Source of the DNA: Gemmatimonadaceae bacterium
Lineage (GTDB): Bacteria; Gemmatimonadota; Gemmatimonadetes; Gemmatimonadales; Gemmatimonadaceae
Length of the DNA stretch: 64,000 nucleotides
Direction: 5' to 3'
NCBI GenBank assembly: GCA_014377535.1
Contig: JACMPK010000229.1
Coordinates: forward strand, 1-64,000
The notes under the pieces are model-generated. The model worked only from the letters and a program-made list of their open reading frames with translations, was not told the origin of the DNA and searched no databases. This document shows positions 55,992 through 63,245 of this stretch, in pieces; the stretch's first letter is position 1; each line of letters opens with the position of its first letter. The translations under genes and the position numbers were made by a program.

Positions 55992-56513
55992 ATGCCCGTC
56001 CGCGCCGACACACAATGGCTCCGACTTCGTCAGGCCATCGCCCTGCTTGAGCCATGGCAGACACTGCGCTCGGCGCGCGCACCCAGCCAAGGCTGGGTGT
56101 CCACGATCCGTCGGGGGCTCGGCATGAGCAGCGCGCAACTCGCTGTGCGGATGCAATTCAGTCGGCAGTCGCTCGAGGCGCTCGAGGCACGCGAAGTCGC
56201 CGGCACAGCGACCATCGAGGCCCTCCGTCGCGCCGCTGACGCGCTCGATTGCGATCTTGTCTACGCCCTCGTTCCGCGGCAGGGGTCACTCGACGACGTC
56301 GTCACGGCACAAGCGCGCCGGGTCGCCACGCGGCTCGTCGGTCGCGCCGGACACACGATGGCGCTCGAGCAACAGACCGTCGCGGGGAGCGAGACGGAGC
56401 AGCAGATCGCAGTCCTCACCCGCCGCCTCCTGGCCGAATGGCCGCGGGGTCTCTGGGATGAGATCGCCCATCTGTCGCCCCGCGACGAACGCCCGGCTGG
56501 CGACGTGGCATGA
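55992..56513 (+). CDS. Mobile mystery protein A (Xre-type antitoxin)
   Basis: A 173-residue HTH protein, the partner of the Fic protein that follows. The HTH is at about 45-85 (WVSTIRRGLGMSSAQLAVRM then FSRQSLEALEAREVAGTATI). The family's Val-Pro-x-x-SL segment (LVPRQGSLDDVVTAQA) is present, and the C-terminal helix binds Fic. The TIGRFAM name comes from repeated finding on mobile elements. The A stop overlaps the B start (ATGA). It probably represses its own promoter. Confidence 0.9.
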   Translation: MPVRADTQWLRLRQAIALLEPWQTLRSARAPSQGWVSTIRRGLGMSSAQLAVRMQFSRQSLEALEAREVAGTATIEALRRAADALDCDLVYALVPRQGSLDDVVTAQARRVATRLVGRAGHTMALEQQTVAGSETEQQIAVLTRRLLAEWPRGLWDEIAHLSPRDERPAGDVA

Positions 56514-57154
56514 CGTCGCCAGCCGGGAATGGTGTCTCGCCGGTGCGGTGGGGCACTTTCGCTGTCGGCGTTCACGTCGCCGGTGCCACGCCGGTCGATC
56601 CCGACGAGGCGGCGGACCTCATCCCCAGCGGCGTCGAGACGGTCGACCAGCTCAATGCCTTCGAACAGACGAACATCCTGTCCGCGACGGAGTGGGCCCT
56701 TCGCCATCGGCGGCGTCACACACCGGCGACGGTGCTCAGCGAAGCGTTCCTGTTCGGCCTGCATCGTCGCATGTTCGACGAAACGTGGCGATGGGCGGGC
56801 GAACCTCGCCGCACCGACAAGAACATCGGCGTCCATTGGCCGACCATTCGCATCGCGCTGCGCGAGCGCGTGAAGGACGCGCAGTTGTGGCTGGCCGAAT
56901 CGGTCTTCACGACTGACGAGGTGGCACTGCGTCTGCACCACGGCGTCGTGCTGGTCCATCCCTTCTCGAACGGGAACGGTCGGTGGAGCCGCCTGGTGGC
57001 AGACACCCTGATGCATGCACACCAGCAGTCACCATTCGACTGGGGCGCGGCGCACCTGACGAGCACCGGGGAAGCTCGAACGGCGTACCTCACGGCTCTC
57101 CGGGCGGCAGATCGCGGAGACTTTGCCCCGCTAATGCGATTCGCACGCTCGTAA
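56510..57154 (+). CDS. Mobile mystery protein B (Fic/AMPylation toxin)
   Basis: A 214-residue Fic protein. The active motif is complete: HPFSNGNGR, the canonical HPFxxGNGR, so it can probably transfer AMP to target proteins. The family text LNAFEQTNILSATEWALRHR and MFDETWRWAGEPRRTDKNIG marks the mobile mystery protein B group. Coupled to protein A at a 4-base overlap. A type II toxin-antitoxin-like pair in cassette 1. Confidence 0.92.
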   Translation: MTSPAGNGVSPVRWGTFAVGVHVAGATPVDPDEAADLIPSGVETVDQLNAFEQTNILSATEWALRHRRRHTPATVLSEAFLFGLHRRMFDETWRWAGEPRRTDKNIGVHWPTIRIALRERVKDAQLWLAESVFTTDEVALRLHHGVVLVHPFSNGNGRWSRLVADTLMHAHQQSPFDWGAAHLTSTGEARTAYLTALRAADRGDFAPLMRFARS

Positions 57155-57360
57155 CTACTGTGAACCACGAGCGCTGTTGGATCTCCGATCCGCGGCCAGC
57201 CCCGCACGGCAGCAACGCTGACACAAACGCCGGGGTTGCCCGCTCGTGGTGCGGGGCTGAACGGTCGCATGCATCAATCTCGCGCGCGTTGCCGATTCTT
57301 AAGCGCACCACAAGACCAAACGACCGCCGGCGCCTCTTCGGAACCGACGGTCGCTCAGCT

Positions 57361-57437
57361 ATTGCCCCTCCTGGGCTCGAACCAGGACTCTTCTGATCCA
57401 GAATGTGGCTGACCAGAAGAAATGTGTGACTGGGGCG
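57361..57437 (-). repeat. tRNA-Gln 3'-end repeat, copy B
   Basis: Same tRNA 3' part as copy A, identical to copy E over 76 bases. It ends on the right with TGGGGCG, so the minus strand starts CGCCCC and ends GGGGCA, nearly a full acceptor stem. A hairpin CGACCG/CGGTCG (57321-57353) to the left is followed on the minus strand by GTTTGG, a terminator. Confidence 0.92.
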
Positions 57438-57655
57438 TCGGCACGACGCTGGCATCGGACCGAGCGTGGCTCGGCAAGGAAGACCGCCGCAGGCGGACGC
57501 CGACACAGCGACTCATTTCAGCCCTGCGGGGCACTCAGCCCCTGCGGCGGAGAGGACCGACAAACGGGCGCCTTGCGAACGCGCCAGCGCATCAGCATCT
57601 CGCTGCACGTGTCGGGTAGCGCACGGCCAGACTGCGCGCTGGCAAAGACCGACAA

Positions 57656-58525
57656 TCAGACAACAGACGGCCGCGCATCCATTCCGGGGTCGGCCTGCAC
57701 GCGTGCGTACCAAGCGTCGTCGTCCAGCGCACCCCACTCGACCCAGGCCTCGTCGCTGAGCGACGCGCGCCACTGCAGGAAGGGCGCAGCGTCGGGCCCC
57801 ACCGGGTGCCTGAATTGCCAGCTGCCGCCGTCGGCAATCTCGACCAGCTTGTCGGCCACCACGTCAGGCGGTGTCGGCTGCTGCAGCGCGGCGACGAACA
57901 TCGCGGCCATGCGCCGCTGGTTGGGGTAGGCCGACGCATCGCCCGCCACGCTGATGTGGCGTGCCATGTCAGTATCGATAATGCCGGGCTCGACCACGCA
58001 GACGCGGATGCCGAAGGGCTTGACCTCCTGCGCCAGACACTCAGAGACGGCCTCGAGTGCAAACTTCGACGCCGCGTACGCACCCATCGGTGACGTCGCG
58101 AGCTTGCCGGAAATCGACGTCACGTTGACGATGCAGCCGCTGCGCCGCGCGCGCATGCCCGGCAGCACAGCCTGGATGCAGCGGATGGCGCCGAAGCAGT
58201 TGGTTTCCATCACGTCGCGGAAGGCCGAGACAGGCATCTCTTCTACCGACCCCGTGCGCTCGATGCCGGCATTATTAACCAGCACGTCGACCGGCCCCAA
58301 CTCGGCCTCGATGCGGCGCACCGCCTGCTGCACCGAGGCATCGTCATCGACGTCCATGGTGAAGACCGACACGGCCAGACGCTCGGAGGCCGCCGCGCGC
58401 GCGAGTTCGGGCGCTGCCGCCGGGTTGCGCATGGTGGCAGCCACCGTGTGGCCGGCACGCGCGAAGGCCAGTGCGGTGGCAAGGCCGATACCTCGGCTGG
58501 TGCCTGTGACGAGAACGGTGCTCAT
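57656..58525 (-). CDS. SDR-family oxidoreductase
   Basis: A 289-residue short-chain dehydrogenase. NAD(P) site TGTSRGIGLATA, NNAG motif LVNNAGIERTG, catalytic Ser in VNVTSISG and Tyr/Lys in YAASKFALEA are intact. It resembles classical SDRs acting on ketones or alcohols; substrate unknown. It is the only gene in its cassette (B to C), unlike the toxin-antitoxin cassettes around it. Confidence 0.92.
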   Translation of the reverse strand: MSTVLVTGTSRGIGLATALAFARAGHTVAATMRNPAAAPELARAAASERLAVSVFTMDVDDDASVQQAVRRIEAELGPVDVLVNNAGIERTGSVEEMPVSAFRDVMETNCFGAIRCIQAVLPGMRARRSGCIVNVTSISGKLATSPMGAYAASKFALEAVSECLAQEVKPFGIRVCVVEPGIIDTDMARHISVAGDASAYPNQRRMAAMFVAALQQPTPPDVVADKLVEIADGGSWQFRHPVGPDAAPFLQWRASLSDEAWVEWGALDDDAWYARVQADPGMDARPSVV

Positions 58526-59010
58526 GGCGGACTCCTCGGCTGTGGAGGCTCGTGGGGGTTGAACGTCATAGACATGCAGAGTTTAGTCCGCGTGTGTGCG
58601 GCAGGCCATGCCGCCAGGCCGCGGCCACAGCATCCTGTTGGCGATGGACTCGACTCGCGGCGGCCACGACTCACTGCCGCGATTGGAAGCACTTGGCGCC
58701 AGTGGCGCATTTCGCCGTCGAGCCCATCGTCCTGGTGATGGGATCGGCGAGGGCATCACTGTACTCGCGGCGCACGACTTGGTGAAACCGAGCTTGGTTC
58801 AGCCTGGCTGTCGGCGTAATGTGGCAATGCGCGCTCTCACCGCGCGAAACGCTGCAGCCGCATCTGGCGGGTTGCCGATTCAGTGTCTCGACAACCCCAG
58901 CTCGTAATGGCTAGGCACTGTGAACAACCTGTCCGTCAACTACAGCGAGTTCAGCGGCGAAAGCGCCCCGAACGAAACCGAGGGTAACCCAAGCAACACC
59001 CAAGCGAAAA
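58526..59010. other. Cassette spacer without a supported gene
   Basis: About 480 bases between the SDR gene start and the next repeat. Short frames exist but none has a start signal or family. It presumably carries the SDR promoter. Confidence 0.45.
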
Positions 59011-59034
59011 ACGGCACCCCGCAAGGAGTGCCGT
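59011..59034 (-). terminator. Intrinsic terminator left of repeat C
   Basis: ACGGCAC and GTGCCGT, with a 10-base loop, then GTTTTTCG on the minus strand: a hairpin plus T-tract. It lies 20 bases left of repeat C, where the terminator of a minus-strand tRNA gene would be. Confidence 0.75.
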
Positions 59035-59054
59035 AAATCGCTGTACCACTTTCT

Positions 59055-59125
59055 ATTGCCCCTCCTGGGCTCGAACCAGGACTCTTCTGATAAAGAATGT
59101 GGCTGAACAGAGCAGCCGTGTGACC
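59055..59125 (-). repeat. tRNA 3'-end repeat, copy C (Lys-like anticodon)
   Basis: As copies A and B, but the anticodon loop on the minus strand is TTCTTTA (CTT, Lys) instead of TTCTGGA, and the right arm is TGTGGCTGAACAG with a different tail. All else, including T arm and acceptor, is unchanged. Confidence 0.88.
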
Positions 59126-59201
59126 AACGCCGCACGGTGGTTGCCGATGACGAGAAAGACGTGCACCAGATCGCTCGACGTCGGTCGCGACGCCAGCACG
59201 C

Positions 59202-59525
59202 TCAATCGAGTATCGTCACTCCGTGCTTTCGAATGACGGTCAGCATCTTCAGCGCGAGACCGCTCGGCCGCTTCGCACCGATCTCCCACTTTTCGACAGT
59301 GCTGGCACTGGTGTTGAGTCTACGCGCGAACAGGGCCTGACTCAGTCGCGCACTCTCACGAATCTTTTTGATCTGCGCCGGCGTCAGTGGTTCAGGATCG
59401 ACGAACGCGGCTTCATCGAAGTCTCGCATCGTCGCCTTGCTGATCGCCCCGACCCTGTGCACGGCCGCAGCGGCGGTATGGATCGCCTCGAACGCGTCGC
59501 TCGTGTATCTAGTTCTTGTCGCCAT
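59202..59525 (-). CDS. YiaG/Xre-like antitoxin, copy 1
   Basis: A 107-residue DNA-binding antitoxin (start at the ATG before ATRTRYTSDAF). The HTH reads LTPAQIKKIRESARLSQALF then ARRLNTSASTVEKWEIGAKR, the YiaG/HigA-like form. It is encoded after the toxin, overlapping its end by 17 bases. The palindromic operator TGTAGCACTCAGTGCTACA is upstream of the pair and is likely its own binding site. Confidence 0.9.
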   Translation of the reverse strand: MATRTRYTSDAFEAIHTAAAAVHRVGAISKATMRDFDEAAFVDPEPLTPAQIKKIRESARLSQALFARRLNTSASTVEKWEIGAKRPSGLALKMLTVIRKHGVTILD

Positions 59526-59889
59526 GGCAAATCTCCACGAGATCCTTGTCATTGAGCAAAGCGCCGACGCGGACCGCTGTCAGCTGCTCATACGCCTTCG
59601 CGAGATCACGGAAACCCTTTAGCTCGGCATCGGTGATGTTGGCCCGGTCTTTCTTCGCGAACAGGTACGTGAGTACCCAATACCGCCGTCCCTTCGCCAA
59701 GATGATGCTGCGGTAGAGGTTCCCGCCGACACGTTTCTTGTACACGCCACTTCCGAGATCGTCGCACTTGCCGTCGCGTGCCTGCCGGACGGCCAGACAC
59801 AATTCGGCGCCACCAATCCCAGCCTTGCCGGCCGCCTTGGAGAACCACGCTGTCTTGAAGACCCGCTCATGTGGATGCGGATTGGGCAT
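59509..59889 (-). CDS. RelE-type toxin, copy 1
   Basis: A 126-residue toxin; start at the ATG before PNPHPHERVFKTAW. The frame is open further up but would overlap the operator. Family text is GSGVYKKRVGGNLYRSIILA, RRYWVLTYLFAKKDRANI and ELKGFRDLAKAYEQL, the RelE (PF06296-like) group. Such toxins cut mRNA. Toxin first, antitoxin second, in HigBA order. Confidence 0.88.
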   Translation of the reverse strand: MPNPHPHERVFKTAWFSKAAGKAGIGGAELCLAVRQARDGKCDDLGSGVYKKRVGGNLYRSIILAKGRRYWVLTYLFAKKDRANITDAELKGFRDLAKAYEQLTAVRVGALLNDKDLVEICHGDKN

Positions 59890-59898
59890 CTGTGGATA

Positions 59899-59917
59899 TG
59901 TAGCACTCAGTGCTACA
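59899..59917. promoter_or_regulatory. Palindromic operator of toxin-antitoxin copy 1
   Basis: TGTAGCACTCAGTGCTACA: two 8-base arms with a 3-base centre, 10 bases upstream of the toxin start. The same 19 bases recur at 63942 before copy 2. Confidence 0.8.
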
Positions 59918-60013
59918 CAAAACAAGACGCCGGTGAAGACTCTGCGGAACATGGCAATGCTCTAAAGACAAACGACCGTCAGCGCCCTCTCAGCGCCGAC
60001 GGTCGCTTACCTG

Positions 60014-60082
60014 TTACCCTCCTGGGCTCGAACCAGGACTCTTCTGATCCAGAATGTGGCTGAACAGAAGAAACGTGTGACT
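60014..60082 (-). repeat. tRNA-Gln 3'-end repeat, copy D
   Basis: Same tRNA 3' part; the acceptor end reads AGGGTAA on the minus strand instead of AGGGGCA. Left of it is a hairpin CGACCGTC/GACGGTCG (59973-60005) followed by GTTTGTCTTT on the minus strand, a terminator similar to that of copy B. Confidence 0.9.
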
Positions 60083-60115
60083 GAGCCGCACGGCACGAGG
60101 CAGGTTCGTTCTGAC

Positions 60116-60898
60116 TTACGGCTGGAGTATCACGCCCGCCAGCACGCTTCCGGCATCGGTGACGGCGAACTCACTGACTGCAATGAGGACCACTGCCATG
60201 ACCGCGTAGCCTGCCGTGAGCGCGCGGTCGGTAGCACCACTCAAGACGGAGCGAACCAATACCAGCACGGCACCGAACGTCAGGATGGGACCGTAGATCC
60301 CTTGCGATCCTGCCTCGCCAAACACGGGAAACAACACCGGCATGCGAACGGTCGCACCGGCGAGGATACTCAAGCTTGCGAGCAACATCGCGGACTTGTG
60401 AAGCTTCGGTCGTTTCCGCAGGAGCACGCCGGCGAAGACGAAGAGCGAGAAGAGCGCCACTTCGGAGAGCATGACGAGCAGAAACTGTTGATACGTCATG
60501 CCCCAGAAGGGTGCGGTCGGCATTTCCCGAACCGATTCGACGGCGAGCATCATTCCGCTGGTGGCAGCCACAGCCGCGACCAGAATCCCATACCAGCCGA
60601 GTCGCATGTGCACACGCAGCCGTCGGGCGGGCACGAGCAGCGACTGCACGAGAAAGAGCAGCAACCACGCCGACAACGCCGTACCGTGGACGAATACGAG
60701 CGCCGCTAATTGCGGCGATATCGTCCGCCCTGCCATGCCCTTTCCCCGCAGATAGTACGGGTGAAAGCCCGCGACCATGAGCGCCAGCATGATGATCGCC
60801 GCGACAGCAAAGAAATAGCGCCCGCGCTGCGGTCGGCGCGTCCGAGCGCCCATCGCTGCGTGCGCGACGCCTTCGTGCTCGGTGGCCGTGGCACTCAT
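60116..60898 (-). CDS. Six-to-seven-helix membrane protein
   Basis: A 260-residue membrane protein (start at the ATG before SATATEHEGVAHAAM). Helices: YFFAVAAIIMLALMVAGF, LVFVHGTALSAWLLLFLVQS, YGILVAAVAATSGMML, and others. The His in FVHGTALSAW and HMRLGWYG match haem-binding-like DUF2306-type membrane proteins, unproven. First gene right of repeat D, same strand as the HepT-MntA copy B genes. The passenger of cassette 4 together with them. Confidence 0.75.
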   Translation of the reverse strand: MSATATEHEGVAHAAMGARTRRPQRGRYFFAVAAIIMLALMVAGFHPYYLRGKGMAGRTISPQLAALVFVHGTALSAWLLLFLVQSLLVPARRLRVHMRLGWYGILVAAVAATSGMMLAVESVREMPTAPFWGMTYQQFLLVMLSEVALFSLFVFAGVLLRKRPKLHKSAMLLASLSILAGATVRMPVLFPVFGEAGSQGIYGPILTFGAVLVLVRSVLSGATDRALTAGYAVMAVVLIAVSEFAVTDAGSVLAGVILQP

Positions 60899-60965
60899 TT
60901 GTGGTCCGCTCCGATCATTGGGTCGATCATGGGTCAAAGTCCTTGAACGCTGGCTACGTGGAATG

Positions 60966-61331
60966 TCACCGACCGTGATCAACTCGCACGACATCGACGT
61001 CAGTCGGCAGGTCGAGCGCCGCACGAACCGCCATCACCGTCTCCGGCACGCTGCGTTGCACCGCATCCCACACAACCCGGTCGTCGAGCGCATCACAGGC
61101 ATGCGTGAGCCGATCCCGGAATCCGGCCAAGTCGCGCCACGGTACGTCCGCGAACCGCTCGCGGACTGCGTCGGTCACGCGTTTCGCGGCCTCAGCCATG
61201 ATCTCGAGATTCCGCAGCGTGGCGTCGTAACGCAGTCCGTCGGCAACGAACTCCTCGAACGTCAGCGCGTCGGTGTATTCGAGCACCCGCGGCGCAGAGG
61301 ACGATCCGCTCGAAGTCGATTCGTGGATCAC
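60966..61331 (-). pseudogene. hepT: HepT-family toxin, copy B, damaged
   Basis: Related to copy A, from EYTDALTFEEFVADGLRYDA onward. Two defects: a two-base deletion near 61285-61290 shifts the frame so that the usual N-terminus (RDPRIDFERIV) is lost, and the catalytic motif reads RDRLTHACD, so the Tyr of RX4HXY is Cys. Both catalysis and the MntA target Tyr are gone. The protein could still be made from an in-frame GTG. Partner antitoxin copy B overlaps it by 4 bases. Confidence 0.82.
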
Positions 61332-61567
61332 GCAACGCGAACCGCCTCGGCTTCGACCTGCGCGCGCAGTCTCGGGGTGAGCTTCTTCAGCGAGACGACG
61401 TCGACGCGGCGCCCCAGCAGTGCCTCGAGGTCGTCCGTGAAGTCAAGGAAGGTGGGTAGCGTGATCCGGTCCGGGTCGAGCTCCACGACCAGATCGACGT
61501 CACTGGCCGCTGTCGCTTCACCACGCGCCACCGAGCCGAACAGCAGCAGGTCGCGGACACCATACAT
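61328..61567 (-). CDS. mntA: MntA-family antitoxin, copy B
   Basis: A 79-residue nucleotidyltransferase with intact GSVARGEATAASDVD (GSX10DXD). It starts at the ATG before YGVRDLLLFGS because the earlier helix is in another frame, as in copy A but by a different indel. The core domain is intact. Its toxin partner copy B lacks the Tyr it would modify. Confidence 0.85.
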   Translation of the reverse strand: MYGVRDLLLFGSVARGEATAASDVDLVVELDPDRITLPTFLDFTDDLEALLGRRVDVVSLKKLTPRLRAQVEAEAVRVA

Positions 61568-61718
61568 CGCGACCAGTCGCCCCGGTTCGAACGGAGCACG
61601 GCAAGAACCGCATCGCGGACTGGGTCGGTCGCGGAGAGGACTGTGGCCGGCGGCTTCATCCGAGAAAACTGGCGCCTGCGCGCCGCTGGTGACAGCAGGC
61701 CACCCGGGAAAAGGAAAA

Positions 61719-61744
61719 CCCGGCCGCCAATTTCGGCGGCCGGG
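61719..61744 (-). terminator. Intrinsic terminator left of repeat E
   Basis: CCCGGCCGCC and GGCGGCCGGG pair perfectly over ten bases with a six-base loop; the minus strand continues TTTTCCTTTT. It is related to the hairpin left of copy A. Confidence 0.85.
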
Positions 61745-61753
61745 CCCTCTTCA

Positions 61754-61830
61754 ATTGCCCCTCCTGGGCTCGAACCAGGACTCTTCTGATCCAGAATGTG
61801 GCTGACCAGAAGAAATGTGTGACTGGGGCA
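61754..61830 (-). repeat. tRNA-Gln 3'-end repeat, copy E (tRNA-like 75-mer)
   Basis: Minus strand 61830-61756 starts TGCCCC and ends GGGGCA, a complete acceptor pairing, over 75 bases. T arm and anticodon loop (CTG) are as in the other copies, but the D arm and 5' side of the anticodon stem are not tRNA-like. Instead TCTTCTG and CAGAAGA can pair around an 18-base loop. It is the best-preserved copy, identical to B over 76 bases. Confidence 0.92.
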
Positions 61831-61838
61831 TTGCGCCT

Positions 61839-61919
61839 GTGCGGCAGCGCTCCGCACTCCACTATCTGTCGCCGGACGCCTTCGAGGCCGAGCACGCCCG
61901 CACCCATTCCGCCGCTTAA
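61839..61919 (+). pseudogene. IS3-family transposase OrfB, last 26 codons
   Basis: The frame VRQRSALHYLSPDAFEAEHA then RTHSAA stop is the OrfB end of an IS3-type element (RRHSALxYLSPxxFE). Directly after it (to about 61,965) comes TGTCCGCCCAATATGGGTCA, resembling the right end of such elements. It starts 9 bases from repeat E. Confidence 0.75.
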
Positions 61920-62073
61920 ATCGCGACCCCTAATTGTCCGCCCAATATGGGTCACTCCAAGTCCAGGTATCGGCCATCAATGACAGTGTTGCTGATCGTC
62001 AGTACGTGCGAGCCGGTCGTTGCCAAGCCTCGAACCGAGCAGCAGTGTCTTCGATAAACGTAGGCCGGACGAA

Positions 62074-62787
62074 TTAGGCTGAGCGACGCCGGCGCGCGAT
62101 CACGGCCAGTAACATGAAACCCGTCGCCATGAGAACGTAGGTCTGCGGCTCCGGCACGATGCCAACACGAGCCGTGATCGTCTGTGGCCTCGTATCGAAC
62201 GCGATGTTCACGCCGCGGAACGTATTGTACACTACGGCACCATAGGTCAGTGGAGCAGGAGGTGGGTCCAGCTGCAACACTGTGTAATCCGATTGGTCAC
62301 AGCAATCGAACGGGAGTGAAGTCTCGGTCAGCCCTGTGTAGGAGAAGAGCATCCGCCCAGACGTGACACGCGGCGCGGACGACGACAGCAGCAGTTCAAA
62401 GGAGAACAACGGGCCAGCGGGCGCCGCAGATCTCGGCAGCGTGAACGGTGCCCCCGTAAACGTCTTCGTCAACGTGCCCATGACGTAATCGGTATCGCGC
62501 GCATTCGTCGCGACGATTGACTGAGTGGACGCAGTGAAGCTGATCGTCATCGAACTCGTGGCGCCGAACAAGGTCAACGAGTTACCGGTGACTGAGCACC
62601 CGTTCCCGGGAAGGAAAAATGCTGCGCCGACGCAGCGGAACATTGCACTCGTCGTGAGGTTGTGCGTGTAACCCCATTCCCCGTTCGGGAGTCGCCCCCA
62701 TCCTTGTGCTGCCGACGGAGACGCGAAGCCCATGAGCGCGGTCGTTAACAACGTGAGTGATCGGAGCGACATTTTTGGCCGATGCAT
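62074..62787 (-). CDS. PEP-CTERM-anchored exported protein
   Basis: A 237-residue protein with a signal peptide (LTLLTTALMGFASPSAAQ). The C-terminus is the PEP-CTERM sorting signal: VPEPQTYVLMATGFMLLAVI followed by ARRRRSA. Such proteins are processed by exosortase and go to the cell surface or matrix. The body is beta-rich with a Cys pair (DCCDQSDYTVLQ). No exosortase gene is in the window. The start could also be the ATG five codons later (62772). The only intact gene in cassette 5. Confidence 0.85.
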   Translation of the reverse strand: MHRPKMSLRSLTLLTTALMGFASPSAAQGWGRLPNGEWGYTHNLTTSAMFRCVGAAFFLPGNGCSVTGNSLTLFGATSSMTISFTASTQSIVATNARDTDYVMGTLTKTFTGAPFTLPRSAAPAGPLFSFELLLSSSAPRVTSGRMLFSYTGLTETSLPFDCCDQSDYTVLQLDPPPAPLTYGAVVYNTFRGVNIAFDTRPQTITARVGIVPEPQTYVLMATGFMLLAVIARRRRSA

Positions 62788-63106
62788 AAGGAGGTGTTGT
62801 TTGTAGCAACGCGACAAGTAATAGTCGACGGGATAGAGAAGCAAGGGTCGGTGTACGTTTGCGGCACTGCCCGTGCATCGCGCTGGGCGGGCGGATTAAA
62901 GCGCGCGCTCGCAAACCTTTCCTGATCACGGCGTCTCGCGAGTCCCGCTCCGGTGCTCGACTGCCGTGCGCCTGGAGCAATCCGAGTCCAAGCCTCACGA
63001 TGTACTCGAGATCGGCGAAGTTGCTTGCCTCGCCGCGTGCAATCATTGCGCCCAACGGGCCTGTGATCACGATGGGCCGCGCCGAAACGAGTGACAAGCT
63101 ACTAGT
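62788..63106. other. Cassette spacer without a supported gene
   Basis: About 320 bases between the PEP-CTERM gene start and repeat F. No family or start signal is evident. Confidence 0.4.
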
Positions 63107-63173
63107 GACCCTCCTGGGCTCGAACCAGGACTCTTCTGATCCAGAATGTGGCTGAGGGGTGGTCAGGTATGAC
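63107..63173 (-). repeat. tRNA-Gln 3'-end repeat, copy F
   Basis: Same T arm and anticodon loop (CTG), acceptor end AGGGTCA. The right arm matches the others only through GTGGCTGA (to about 63155), then diverges (GGGGTGGTCAGG). The array is open to the right of it. No hairpin terminator could be seen to its left. Confidence 0.85.
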
Positions 63174-63245
63174 CGTCTAGCAACCCTAGGGGCGATGGTT
63201 TCGGCGCCACGTCGTCCGAAGCAACGAGGCTGCGCTCCGATCAGT

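Noticed and set aside
61754-61830. A functional tRNA-Gln gene
   Set aside because: The 5' side of the anticodon stem and the D arm do not pair as a tRNA; only the 3' half is real.
55600-61960. Small genes running through the repeats (peptide ending RRVLVRAQEGQ and one with SHILDQKSPGSSPGG)
   Set aside because: They recur because the tRNA-derived DNA repeats; three frames give such peptides, typical of tRNA shadows.
62850-63090. MntA-like remnant (IARGEASNFADLEY) on the minus strand
   Set aside because: Only a short resemblance; the GS and DXD pair are not both present.
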